Shown: positions 1-12,200 of the stretch, in pieces
Numbering within the stretch: position 1 is the stretch's first letter
Layout of the letters: the number at the start of each line of letters is the position of its first letter
DNA from: Prunus persica
Taxonomy: Eukaryota > Streptophyta > Magnoliopsida > Rosales > Rosaceae
Assembly: GCF_000346465.2 (NCBI RefSeq)
Contig: NC_034009.1
Location: 26,316,042-26,380,041 of the forward strand
Reading direction: 5' to 3'
Length of the DNA: 64,000 nucleotides
Program-made: the position numbers and the translations under genes
The notes under the pieces: model-generated
Databases searched by the model: none
The model's input: only the letters and a program-made list of their open reading frames with translations
Told to the model about the DNA's origin: nothing

Positions 1-720
1 AAAAACATCATAAATTTTTGTAATCAAACAGGCTATTTCTATGTAGATTTGTTAAAGATGCAAGTGCATCAATGTTTTTTAGAACAATCGATAGTAACTA
101 TTGATGAAAATATACAAATATAAAGTAATTATGGTGCCAAATATAGACAAACATTCTCTAATGACAAAACACAATAACAAATTGAATTGATCTGAAGTGA
201 TTACATATGAATATTGTTAGAACAATAAGTAGAATATATATATATATATGTGTATATACATTTCCAAATAAAAAAAGGGCTCTAAAATGAAGATGGTTCT
301 GAACTTCTAATACTGCCAAAACCTAATTAAAGCCTTCCGGTCAATAAATAGCATCTCTCATATGGGTGGAGCGGAGAGGACAATTGATCTCCCATTGAAA
401 TGACACAACTACCCTCGACCAATACCCAATGGGCAGGCTTCAGGGCGAGGGTAGGTAGGTACCGAGGCCAACGAACCCTTCCCCCCCTAGGAAAGTCAAA
501 AGGCTAGAAATTTAACATCAACAGAGTGATCGAGAAAATCCAACGCATGGTATATTATTGAAGTTCGGTGTGAAAGGACCACCACCAGCAGCAGCCACCA
601 AAAAAACACAAACGTTTATAAAATGGTTTCAAGGCAGAGATGCAGCAGACTGCAGACCAACAAGTGCACAATTTGATTCGAGGTGCAGGAAAAGCTAAAG
701 GAGAGAGAGGCCGAGCCAAA
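1..720. other. Upstream/5' region of the pantothenate kinase gene
   Basis: No coding region was recognised. The stretch is AT-rich at the left, with a short TA microsatellite near 236-249, and becomes mixed in composition after about 350. The part just before 721 should contain the promoter and 5' UTR of the pantothenate kinase gene, but no TATA box was assigned with confidence. The minus-strand open frame around 555-761 runs into the first exon of that gene on the other strand and has no recognisable content. Confidence 0.4.
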
Positions 721-3700
721 ATGGATATTGTTGAAAGCAAACAGATTTCAGAACCCATCAAATCGGAAGCTCAAATTTCCCATCTTGCTTTGGATATTGG
801 AGGCAATTCACTCTGAATCTTCATAATCTTATGGCCTCTGTTAGATTTCTGATTTCTTGAGTTCCATTTACTCATTTCTCCTGATTTTCTGTTGTTTTCT
901 TTTGTTTGTTGCCAGGCTCTCTGATAAAGCTGGTTTATTTCTCAACAAACAGTGATTCTTCTTCTTCTTCTTCAAAGGACAGTGTAGCAGTTTCTAGTGG
1001 CAATGAAGGCCGTCCTGTTCTTGAAGGGAAGCTCCATTTTGCGAAGTTTGAAACCGCCAAGATAAATGATTGCATAGACTTCATTCGGTCCAAGCAACTT
1101 CGCCTTAGTGGTATGTTTCTTTCCTTTTTATCAAATTTGGGAATGTTTGCTCCTGGGATTAATTTTTACTGCTTGAGACTATCTGAGCTTGTTTTGTTCA
1201 ACCAAGTAATGAGGTTGGAATCTTGGATTGAAACTAGCATTTTTTATTGGTTCACGAGCTTCTGAAGAAGTGTAAGCCATACTGCTCTTCTGATTTGCTT
1301 AACATCAGCTGACATTCATTGTGAAAATGCCCTCCATCCTTGTAAGTAAACGTTGGAGCATTGCAACTTCAACAAAAGTACCCTTATTTTTTTATTGAGG
1401 AAATCAACCCAGTTGAAAGATTTCAGCTTCCAAAAAGGAAATATGAAAGAAGATGATATTTTCCCTGAATATGGCTGTTCATTCTCTCACACTCAGCTTC
1501 TTTCAGATGCACTGTAATTGTTGTTATCATTTCTGCTACTTCTGGGTTATGTGCTTATGGTTGTAGATTATTTCAGGCTTCCAGAAACATGGGGCTCCAG
1601 CCGGCGAGAGGTGCACTATTAAGGTAAAATGATTGTTTACCTTGGCCGTACTATATGATTGTGGAATGTGCTTTTGGAGTATGCGAATGTGTTAACTTGT
1701 GACAATGGTGAGAAGGCCACAGGTGGTGGGGCATACAAGTACGCAGATCTCTTTAAGGAAAAGCTTGGGATTTGTCTTGACAAGGAAGATGAAATGGACT
1801 GTCTCGTGGCTGGATCAAATTTTCTGCTTAAGGTGGGATCCTAATACCACATACATAGATTGGTATGTACAAGTTGGTGCCTTTCTTAAGTCCTGTCATG
1901 TGTTGCATAGGATGTGTGGGTTGGGATTGGCAATAGCGTGCACAAGATGAGAGGAAGTAACTTTTTTTGTTTTGTTTCAGAAGGAAAAGAAATGTGGATG
2001 AGTCAAAATGTGAAACTTGCAAAATTCAGCTACTTCTGTAGAGATATTTATGATTCTTTAGGATACTGAAATATATGGCTTATGTGCAATATAGATCCAT
2101 TAAAAGAGTATAAAAAGAAATAATTCCCTTTGCACTGTTTCAGTTACAGAACTGGCGACAATATCATTGACATTCTTTTTTACATTATGAGTTCCTTGCC
2201 TGACAATAACATTCACATTTTGGTTGTTATTTAAGTAGGCAGTTCACACCGAAGCATTCACATACATGGATGGTCAGAAGGAATTTGTGCAGATTGACCA
2301 TGATGATCTATATCCCTATATGCTTGTTAATATTGGTTCTGGTGTCAGTATGATCAAGGTATTCTCATAGTAAAAATCAGATACTTTAGTTACTGAATGA
2401 GCTTCATATATTTAACTTTTAAAGGCTTGACAGTGTCGTCTGTGTTGTGGTTATATAGGTAGATGGACCTGGTAAGTTTGAGCGAGTAAGTGGAACCAAT
2501 GTTGGTGGCGGCACCTTTTGGGGTTTGGGGAGGCTTTTAACAAAGTGCAAGAGGTATACGCTTTCTCTTGCTTATCTTTATAATTATTGATATTCTTGTT
2601 ATATGATTTTCTCAAACCAAAGCTGTAATTGTGTCTCAGTTTTGACGAGTTGCTGGAGTTAAGTCATCGGGGAAATAATAGGGTGATAGACATGCTTGTT
2701 GGGGACATCTATGGTGGAATGGACTATACAAAGGTATATGTATATTCTTGATAGAAAGGTCCCTCTGTCGATTAGTATGATGAATTATTTCTGGTTTTGG
2801 TATTTCTGTATGTCAAGTTAAAGGGTTCCTAAATTTAAAAGATAATGAGGGGCTCCTAGTTTCCATTAACTTTCATCTCATGTTTATTAACTGCAACCGT
2901 TACTTTTCTGATGATCGCAGATTGGTCTTTCATCAACAACCATTGCTTCTAGCTTTGGCAAGGCTATTTCTGATAACAAGGAACTGGAAGATTACAAACC
3001 CGAAGATATCTCTCGATCCCTCTTAAGAATGATTTCAAATAATATTGGACAGGTAAGTCATCACTGCTTAAGGCATGGTGAAAAACAAATGACTTCCTTG
3101 CAATGAATAAAATTTCTTTAACTATTTGATTATGTCAACCTTTACCATAAGAGTTAATAACTGTTTTTGTCAGCATGCCTATCATATTGTTTCTTTATGT
3201 ATCTTGTCTCCAGATCTCATACTTGAATGCACTGAGGTTTGGGCTCAAGCGGATATTTTTTGCTGGCTTTTTCATTCGGGGTCATGCTTACACCATGGAC
3301 ACGATTGCTGTTGCCGTTCATTTCTGGTAATCATGATGGATTTTCTTTTTCTTTTTCTTTTGCAAGCATCAGAACTGATTCATGTTCAGAATTTAAGTAT
3401 AAATTATCTAAAAAGAATCTTCAAAATGTAAATTTGATCCCATGCATACAACGCCTTGTTGATGCCACAAAAATGGTCCTTTCTGGGTTGTGAGCAGATT
3501 TGCTTTTCCCATTCTGGCCTCAGGGTCAAATCACCAGGACGGCCGTCATACTCTGCTGGATTTGTCTTTGTTTTTACTCTTCCATTTTTTCCCATGGTTT
3601 TGGGTTAAAATGTCATTCATTTGATCCTTCTTTGCAGGTCTAAAGGTGAAGCAAAAGCAATGTTCTTAAAACATGAAGGATTTCTTGGAGCTTTGGGTTC

Positions 3701-3863
3701 ATTCATGAGCTATGAAAAGCATGGTTTTCTTAACTTGAAGGTCCACCAGTTGGTGCAACAATCTCCAGTTGATGCATCCCGTGGAGGAGATAAGATTCAT
3801 GATCCACCAAACGGGGAATTGAATGAAAATCAAAGTATAGATTGCAGTATCTGCCTGTCATAA
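721..3863 (+). CDS. PANK1: Pantothenate kinase (single-domain, PANK1-type), 10 exons
   Basis: Pantothenate kinase phosphorylates pantothenate with ATP, the first step of CoA synthesis. Exons read as 721-802, 916-1110, 1577-1623, 1716-1832, 2239-2358, 2459-2553, 2640-2733, 2921-3052, 3214-3326 and 3638-3863. They join in one frame to 406 codons plus stop. Family hallmarks are visible: [15 protein letters not shown] near the start, [23 protein letters not shown], the VNIGSGVSM segment, [13 protein letters not shown], and [16 protein letters not shown] near the C-terminus. The length matches the short plant isoform; the C-terminal DUF89 phosphatase domain of the long isoform is absent and a stop follows a Cys/Ser-rich tail. 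Intron 1 starts with GC instead of GT (AG|GCAATT at 803), and no nearby GT keeps the ALDIGGSLIK motif. Start chosen as the only ATG in frame before this motif. Confidence 0.93.
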
Positions 3864-3875
3864 AAGTTTGCGTTA

Positions 3876-3967
3876 GATTTTCTCCTCCTGGTGTTTGGAT
3901 ACGAGAACTGAGAAGCAACTTGATTTTCTCCTCCTGGAGTTTGGATACGAGAACTGAGAGGCAACTC
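3876..3967 (+). repeat. 46-bp tandem duplication in the PANK 3' UTR
   Basis: Two adjacent copies of a 46-bp unit (3876-3921 and 3922-3967), differing at only a few positions, begin 13 bases after the stop codon. Each contains a pyrimidine-rich run followed by GGATACGAGAACTGAGA. They probably lie in the 3' UTR. Confidence 0.9.
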
Positions 3968-4194
3968 TTGGTTGCCTTTCTGCAGTCTGTAACTCAATGA
4001 CTCGAAACTTGCGTAGCATATGTAACATTGTCTATAAAATTACTAGGGACATGTATGCAGAAGTGAAGAAAAATTCAGATGAAGAAAGAGAGAACTCATA
4101 TATTGTACACTGTAACTTATGTACCGTAAACATCCGTCTAGATTTTGTAATTTGTATTTCTTTTCCAAAATATTGTAACTGCGCTTCATTATTC

Positions 4195-4200
4195 AATAAA
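4195..4200 (+). promoter_or_regulatory. Possible poly(A) signal AATAAA of the PANK gene
   Basis: A perfect AATAAA lies about 330 bases after the PANK stop codon, in an A/T-rich stretch, at a plausible distance for a plant near-upstream element. No cleavage site can be proved from sequence alone. Confidence 0.4.
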
Positions 4201-4777
4201 ATGAATTCCTTACTGTCATTGCAGGCTTTTATTTAATTTTAGCTTTTAAACTTTTTTCTTCTTCCGCTAACTGTGCCAGTGTGCAGCAATTTTCCTTTTG
4301 TTTCTATTTTTCCAGATTCAAGATTTGTTCCACTTATTAGGATTTTGGGATACAAATGGTAAAAGAAAGAAAGCTGTCATTCAGTCATAGTCGCATTCAC
4401 ACACGTCCTTGCCCATTGCACCCGTTACATGTATAAGTTCTAGAGAGAGAAATGAGAACGAACACGTATACAAACCATCTAATTTGATGTTTGCTGCAAT
4501 TTATAACATCATCTTTCAAAGGAACGTTGATTTAGCAGATAGGTGGATACAACAAGAAGTTTTTGACAAACAAGAACACTATACAACATACACGAGGATT
4601 GAATCCTTGATCTCATCCTCCACCCTCATCTAAAGGGAGAGGAGTCTCCACCGGGCCGAAGGGCCATTACACTTGACAGATGCAAGAAAAATTGATGGAC
4701 CTTTTACATATCAACTTCCATAAATAGCGAATACAGATAAGGAGCTTGCATTAGTTACTAACTAAACACAAGTTGGA
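4201..4777. other. Convergent intergenic region between PANK and the DUF220 gene
   Basis: Both neighbouring genes end here (PANK on +, the DUF220-like gene on -). The stretch should hold their 3' UTRs. No other gene, RNA or repeat was recognised. Confidence 0.5.
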
Positions 4778-7254
4778 TCATTTAGCGGTCGGTAGCCTCC
4801 GATGATGTTGCTTTGCATTTCTCCTGCGCAGGGCCCATCTTTCTTTGATGTTAGATACATTATCAACCTGACTAAGTATTTCCTGATCCTGAGACATTTC
4901 AAGCTCTTTATTAGACTTCTCAGGGTTTAATTCTCCTCGTATTCTGGCAGCTTCAGCAAGCAGATCATTTATCAGCATCTCGGTGGTCTTGCTGGTGATA
5001 CCCCTTAGATACCAAGAAATGGGAGGGGGTGGAACAATAGCTGGCTGGATCAGTTGCTCTAAGCTGACCTTTGATCCAATCCTCCCTTTGCCTCCAGTGC
5101 ATGAATGATAATCTGTCCATGTCTTGGGTTTGAAGGGAAAGCAGGTCTTTTCATCGACAAAAAGAGGTTCCACTCTCCAGCAGCCTTCAAATCTCTTCAT
5201 AAACCCTGTTTTGACTTGCTTGAACTTCATCTGGCAAATGTCATTCTTAGATATTAGAGAACTGATTTTCCCATGGCATTACAGAGATCATTTACCCTTA
5301 ACCCAGTCATGTCCTACGTTGGATATAAGAGCAAATTAGGTGGAGTAATGAATTATTGACTGGCCTGTTTCAGAACATTACTTTCTACACTTTTTTTTTT
5401 TTTTATACCCAGAAATTAACCAATCCACATGCCACCGCCCACCACACACCCACACACCCCCCTCCTCCCCCCCCCCCCCCACCCCCACCCAAAAAAAATC
5501 TTGGGAGGCAGGAAACGCTAGCAAATAGCTAGGTAGGTGCCTTCGGGGGTTTTGAACCTCAGACCACATGGAGCAAACCATGGGCCTGCGCTTCTAACTA
5601 ATATATGTAATGCAGACAAATAAAGTATAGTGGAGATCCTGAATGTGATAGGTCAACATCACAAACCTGATATCCACTTCATGCAATGTCACTGAAAATG
5701 TGAAATTCCTTTTTTTGGGTGAAATAAGAAGAGAGTAAACTATCAGAAAACTAGAGAATTTAGCTCTGATCCACAGATGGGAAAAATTGAAGCTTCAGCA
5801 AATTGGTTGAAAACTGCTTCAAAATATCAAGTAAATATAGCAACAACAATTATATAGTATGTACTTGATCCATAGACACTGTTTCTGTCACCCACCAGCC
5901 TAAATAAGATGTTGAGGCTTATGGTACGCACATGTATGACAGAAGAGAGAGAATGTGGAATAGCAACAAAGATGCAGTTCTTAAGTCACAGCAACAAGAA
6001 GATGATCAAGTCCTTACTGAATGGTCTTCTCTGTTTTGATCTACTAAAACATGAACTGCAATGGTCCCTGACCACCAAAGGAATCTCCATAAAGCTGCTT
6101 GCTCAAGTTCAACCACCTGCCTAGAACCTTCATCAACCAAAACTTTTCTGGATATCACTTCCTGGGACAGATACCTAACTTGTCAAATTGGCGAATACAC
6201 TTTCATATAAAAGAGTATGCATCATGATAGGGGAGTAGGGAAAAAAAATTAAAAAAACACCCACATAGATCGAATAAAAAGAAAGTCAATTAAATAGTAT
6301 CACTTGCCTTAATGTTCTTGAAAACCCTCTTATTGTCAGGGTCAGTTACAATGTTATATACTGCATCTGGGGGCAACCCAACATTGACATTCACACTGAG
6401 GTTGCAAAAAGAACCTTTTGGTACACTGACCTGCAAAGAGTAAGAATATGTTGTGGCTTAAGATTAGTAGATACACAGAGAAGCCATAAACTCTTGAGAT
6501 GCTCCTTCCAAAAAAATGGTGGCATGATATTTGCAATCACTAAAACATTCTTGTTTCTGGCTTAAATTATTTCTCTTAACCAGCATATCCTACATAAAAG
6601 TATCCATGTTAAAGGAACAGAAGCATGGTTTGCTTGCTTACACACTAACATTTAGTATATACATGGAGCAGTGAGTCAAAAATCAAGACTATACATGTCA
6701 GAACCTGATTGATATGAAATATTTATTTCCAAAGGACATGACAAATATTGCTTAAAAAATTGAATTAACTTTCTTTGACGTCCATTACCAATCACATTTG
6801 GCATACAACAAGCTTACAACAGGACAAAGCCAATTTAGTCCCACACCAATGGAAACTAATTCGGTAGAGGGAAGCACATCTCTCACCTTTATATCTGGTG
6901 GTTGATCAGCCCATGAAGGATTTTCTCTCCATGCCTGCAACTGCTTCTCCAAATCAACCTCCAAAGATGTAGCCTTTTTAGGGACAGAGATAACTGTTTT
7001 CACTCCATCATCTTTTGCCAGTCTCTTGAGCTGTGACTGTTACATTAAAAGGGTATTAAATCCACATAACAAATCAACATCCATAAGAAAATCACAAGCT
7101 TTTAGTGAAAACGACTGACCTTTAGACAATTCTGCAGCATGTGAGGAACCTGCAGAAGAGTTTTAGAAATCACAAGGTCAAATGCCTTGAGGTGCCCATT
7201 TCTCTCATTCTTGGTGACGTTTACGCTTGTCGTGGTCACCTCTGTCTCGCCCAT
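4778..7254 (-). CDS. DUF220/START-like (SRPBCC) protein, 5 exons
   Basis: Exons on the minus strand are 7254-7120, 7036-6887, 6430-6308, 6161-6018 and 5230-4778. They join in frame to 334 residues. The middle part ([26 protein letters not shown], then [19 protein letters not shown] and [17 protein letters not shown]) matches my recollection of the plant DUF220/OBP32pep family and has the layout of a START/polyketide-cyclase-like ligand-binding fold. That class usually has a cavity for a hydrophobic ligand; no substrate can be named. The third intron starts with GC (AAG|GCAAGT at 6307), a textbook GC-AG donor; using a later GT would add residues inside the conserved NIKEV segment. The C-terminus is charged ([12 protein letters not shown]). 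No signal peptide or membrane segment was seen. Start chosen at MGETEV, the first ATG of the open first exon. Confidence 0.8.
5389..5500. repeat. T-tract and C-rich low-complexity stretch in an intron
   Basis: Within the last intron of the DUF220-like gene a run of about 14 T is followed by CCACCC-type repeats, a long C tract and an A run. It looks like simple-sequence expansion. Confidence 0.7.
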
Positions 7255-8416
7255 TAAAGCTGGAACTGTTTGGAAACACCAGTTCAATGAACATTTTCAT
7301 TAATTTCATAACTTGCACATGGGAAAGTAAACATTGACTTGGTTATGTTAGCTTATAATGGTTGCCTACTGTTTAACGACAATTAGAAAGTAGTTAATCC
7401 ATTTTTTCTTCTTCTTCATTTAAAAATTAGTGCCTCAAGCCAAGAATCAATCAAATAATAACAAAATTCAGTGGCCATTCTATATCCCAAGCTGGTAAAC
7501 CCAAACACTGAATACATATTTGTGACCAAACTGAATTTGATAAAAACAATTCGCCATCTTCATTACCCATATTAACATTTGCAGCAAAATCAAGAAAAAG
7601 CATGAACCATCTCAAATTCTAGAGAGACAAACAAAAAAACAGAGCACCGAGACGCACATAAACTGGAGAAAGAAAACCCCATAGCACTGGAAATTAAAAG
7701 AACCCAGTAATGATAGCTCAAGAAGAATAAACGAGCCACAACTGGACTAGATATTAAGCAGGGAGATAGAATGAAATGAATGGTTCACTTACAGTTACAG
7801 AGAAAATCCAATCAGAAGAATAGTCATTCCAGTCTCCAATTTATGAAGCTGATCCAAGAATCTGCTGTTTTTAATTCGCTGTTCATTTTTTGAATACTTT
7901 TGTTCCAACTTTCTACAGATTTTGGAGAAGACCAAGCACGTGTTGCACATGTAATACGCAGCCAGCACTGAAATTCATCACTCAAGTAATAATCTAATGG
8001 TGGCGGTGCCTACACTTTGGGCTGTGGACCCCATGAGCTAAGGCCAAGTGTGACAACAATAGTTTGGTAGATGCCTAAATATGGGCCTTTCACATTCGAG
8101 GAATGATTTGGTCCAAGATTGCGGATCCCATATAAGCCCTATAACTCCAAGTTATTTGAACAAAATACAGAGTATTTGTGTGACTTCACATCCAATTATA
8201 TATAGGGTTCTTTAGTTTTAACTCATAAAAAACTTAACTAATTTGGAAAAAAGATAATTAATTTTGCTTAATTAATATAAAACCAAAGCCACCTAATTTT
8301 ACCAAAAGGACATCCAACAACCCTAAAATTACTACATGTGCCATTGTGCTTAACTGTCAAATACAGTTTATTTAATTATAAACCAAAACTTAAAACTGTC
8401 AAAACGACATAACATT
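7255..8416. other. Upstream region of the DUF220 gene and left flank of the MULE
   Basis: No coding region was recognised. The first few hundred bases should contain the 5' UTR and promoter of the minus-strand DUF220 gene. From about 8160 the composition turns strongly A/T-rich, up to the approximate left edge of the Mutator-like element. No clear terminal repeat or target duplication was found here. Confidence 0.45.
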
Positions 8417-8544
8417 CCTACAAAACACAACACAAAACGACACTACTCAAATTTAATCACTTCAAAAACTGGTTTCGCGCGACCTTTCATATCCCACTGC
8501 ATACCTACAAACTATTCTCCAAAAACGCAGCCGATGAGCAGAAA

Positions 8545-8652
8545 CGGGGACGACCGACGACGAGCAACAGCGATGGCGACGACGACGACGACCAACGACG
8601 ACGAGCAACGACCACCGACGACGAGCAACGACCACCGACGACGACCGAAGCT
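8545..8652. repeat. GAC/ACG-rich minisatellite near the left MULE end
   Basis: Imperfect repeats of CGACGACGAGCAACGACCAC type fill this stretch. They lie between the putative left edge of the element and the subterminal array. The minus-strand reading gives a Ser-rich low-complexity peptide that is not thought to be a gene. Confidence 0.75.
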
Positions 8653-8708
8653 AAACCGTAAGAAAATGAATCAGTACTCTCTTCGATTTTAGGTTTTACA
8701 CCGACGAT

Positions 8709-9245
8709 GGTTTCAGTACTGTTTCTTCCTTTTGGTTTCTGGTTATTTGTAGCAGATTTTGACCAGAAACTGCATTGCAGTTTCTGGTTCCATAATTCAA
8801 TTTCAGAGTGCTTTTTGCTAGGGTTTATGGGAATGTTATAACTGCTCATGAAGTTAAATGTGTTTTGATATTAGTTTCAGTACTGTTTTTGCCTTTTGGT
8901 TTCTGGTTGTTTGTAGCAGATTTTGACCAAAAACTGCTTTCAATTTCAGAGTGCTTTTTGCTAGGGTTTATGGTAATGTTATAACTGCTCATGAAGTTAA
9001 ATGTGTTTTGATATTAGTTTCAGTACTGTTTTTGCCTTTTGGTTTCTGGTTGTTTGTAGCAGATTTTGACCAGAAACTGCAATGCAGTTTCTGGTTCCAT
9101 AATTCAATTTCAGAGTGCTTTTTGCTAGGGTTTATGGGAATGTTATAACTGCTCATGAAGTTAAATGTGTTTTGATATTAGTTTCAGTACTGTTTTTGCC
9201 TTTTGGTTTCTTTTCACATTAAATTTTGAGCAGCAGTTTCTGGTT
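8709..9245 (+). repeat. Left subterminal tandem array of the MULE (about 164-bp unit)
   Basis: A unit with CAGTACTGTTTTTGCC, the TGCAGTTT palindrome, GCTAGGGTTTATGG and AACTGCTCATGAAG starts near 8709, 8874, 9017 and 9180. Spacing is about 164, 143 and 164 bases. The second copy lacks the part holding the palindrome, which accounts for its shorter length. Related units in the opposite orientation occur at 13.8, 15.35 and 16.7-17.1 kb. Confidence 0.9.
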
Positions 9246-9289
9246 GTTTGTTACAGATTTTGACCACAAACTGCAGTGCATATCACAAA

Positions 9290-12200
9290 ATGGAACAAGA
9301 AATGTCACCACAAAAGAATGAAGCTGAAAACCAACCAAAGCGCAGAATCAAAATGATGGCTCAAAAGATCAAAACAAAGCCAAAGCCAAACTATGATCGG
9401 AAAGCAAAGCACCTGGACTATGTCCAATTTCGGTGCAACGCCTATGCTTTCAACAGCATCATTAGAGACATAAAGGACAAGCTCAATGAAAGGCAGAATA
9501 AGCTTCTCAAGAAAACCCCTTTCTGGAACTTGATCGAGCTGTTTTACCGCCAGAGAATTGACATGAATAACATGAATAAGTCGGACCTTGACTTAGTACA
9601 GCTGCTCAAGAAATTTGATCCGGATACAAAGTCCTTCAAATTTGGAACCAAATCATTCCAAATCACAGGCAATGCAGTGACTCAGATTCTAGGACTGCCA
9701 AATGAAGGCAAATCTGTCAAACTTGTCAATGATAGGTACACTGCTACCTTCAGAACAAGGCACTTTGGAGAAAAGGGAAAACCATCAAAAAACCAGGTAG
9801 AAGCAGAATTACAAAAGACAATTGCCTTAGCAAACCAACCGAAGAAAGAAAAGAAAGAAGCTGAAGAAGAAGAAGAAGAAGAAGAAGAAGTTGATTACGA
9901 CAAGTAGGTGGTCAGCCTAATATTGATTCTGCTGTGCATGACATTCCTTTTTGCTAATTCTTCATCTACTTTGCATTGGAAATTATTTGAGCACTGTGTG
10001 AATCTAGACACACTTTCAAGCTATTCGTGGGCAAGAGCTGTTTCAGCCTACATGAATGAATCCTTGGCCGCAAAAGCAAAGAAGGGAGGAGAAGCCTCTA
10101 TAGGAGCTGTTTTAGGTTGCACTATCCTAATATTGGTAAGTAAAAAGTGGCTTATGCAATGCATTTTGAGTTTTAGGCAATGCAGTTTCCATTTAGTGCA
10201 ATGCAGTTTCCATTTACTGCAATGCAGAAATGGAAACTGCAACGCAGTTTCTGTTTTATCCTATGCAGTTTCCAACCTAATTTCTGAGATATCTTGTTTT
10301 TGAACTGTGCAGTTTCTACTGTGTGAGAGGACAAACATCATATAACCTATCCTTGGCAAGGAGAAAGAAACTCCTGCCATTCTTAAATGGAGTCTTGTGG
10401 AACTCCACACAAGATTCAACCAAATAAAAGACTTGAATGACATCGAGGTATGCAATTTATCGCATGTTCTGTTTTAATGTATCTTGAATGTGAATCCATG
10501 CTAAATCATTCTCATTGTACAGGGTATTTTCAAAACTCCTAAAAAGCGAAAAACTACCAGGGAAGAGGAAGACACTGTTGAGAAGGTAATTGAAATCTGT
10601 ATACAGTGCATTGCAGTTTGTGTTTTCTACATTGCAGTTTGCATTTTATCCAATGCAGTTTCTGAATCATTCAATCTCATTGTACAGGGTATTTTGAAAA
10701 CATATAAAAAGAGAAAAACTACCGGAGAAGAGGGAGACCCTCTTGACAAGGTATAAGAATCTCTAAACAGTGAATTATGCATTTCAGTTTTCGTTTCCTC
10801 CAATGCAATGCAGTTTCTAATTAGTTTCTGTTCAATATGCAGGAAAAAGAAAAAGAAGATGATGAGGGACAACAAGGAGAAGCAGAGGAAGCAGAAAACC
10901 AAGGAAAACCTGATGATGCTGATCAAACTCCAGAATTAAAAGAGGCTGGAAAGAAGAAAATGTTTGAGAATGAAGCTGGAAAAGAACCTCTTGCAATTCA
11001 AGACCTCTTGGTGAAGTCCATGACAGACCAAATCAACTATCACCAACAACAAGATCCTAGCTTCGTTTGCCCGGAAAGATTACAACTGTGGAAGGATGAA
11101 AAAAATGAAGACAGTGAGAAGAAAATGAAGGAATTGTGGGATATATTTATCCAAGCAGAAAAGAGATCAAAGGAGCTGGAAGTGGAGTTGGCAACATACA
11201 TAGAGAAATTAGATAATGAAGAATGTGTGACTGCCACCATGACAGTGGAATCTACAGTTCAGCTTAATGAAATACAAAATCTGAAAAGGAGGATTGCAGA
11301 ATTGGAAGGCAAGGAAACTCGTATTGACATGGAGAAGATTGCCAAGAAAAAGGAGATTCAAGGAAAGTACAAGGCAGAAATTCAAAGCTTGTTGTCAGAC
11401 CCAACAATCTTTGAAATGGAGATGGATCTGCCTACAAAACAACCAACACAACCAGTTGAAGAGAAAAAAGAAGAAAAGAAAGAAGAAGAGAAGCAACAAG
11501 AAGAGAGAGAAGAAGAAAATAAAGAACAAGAGAAGCAACAAGAAGAGAGAGAAGAAGAGAAGAAGCAAGATGTTCCAACACCTGATGTTCCTTCAAGAGT
11601 ACAAAGGGTGAAGAACAGAGAAAGAAAGAGGCTTCAAGCATCTTGCTATGTGTACGAAAAAAATAAGAAAACAAAAAAGGAGGCAAAAAAGGATGATGAA
11701 GAACTACCACAATTCAAGCTTATCTCTTCCGAGGAGGTATGCAATTACTGCAGTTCAAGTTGCTGCTTTTTTCTATTTTCTGCATTACAGAAACAGAAAC
11801 TGTAATGCAGTTTCCGTTTCCTGCAATGCAGTGTGTTATCTGCTTTATAGAAACAGAAACTGCAATGCAGTTTCCATTTCCTGCAATGCAGTGTGTTATC
11901 TGCTCTACAGAAATAGAAACTGCATTGCAGTTTCTGTTTTATCGAATGAAGTTTCTAATTAGTTTCCTTTCAATCTGCAGTTAACACAAGAGGCATCTCA
12001 GCCTGATGCCACAAATCCAATTCCTGATCCCCCAAAAGGAACGAGCCTTCATGATTCAATACCTGTAGATCTGCAACAATCAAGTGATGAAGATGAAGGA
12101 CAAAAAAAGCCAACAAAGAAAAAACTAGGATGGGGTCAGAGGAAGGTGTGGCAGAAAATTCCAAAGGCGGACAGGGAAAGAATTGAAAAACACTACTTAA

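Noticed and set aside
8200..8260. Terminal inverted repeat pairing with 17790-17830 (GTTTTA...CATAA)
   Set aside because: Similarity is short and A/T-driven, and the flanking 9-mers do not match, so it was not used as the MULE boundary.
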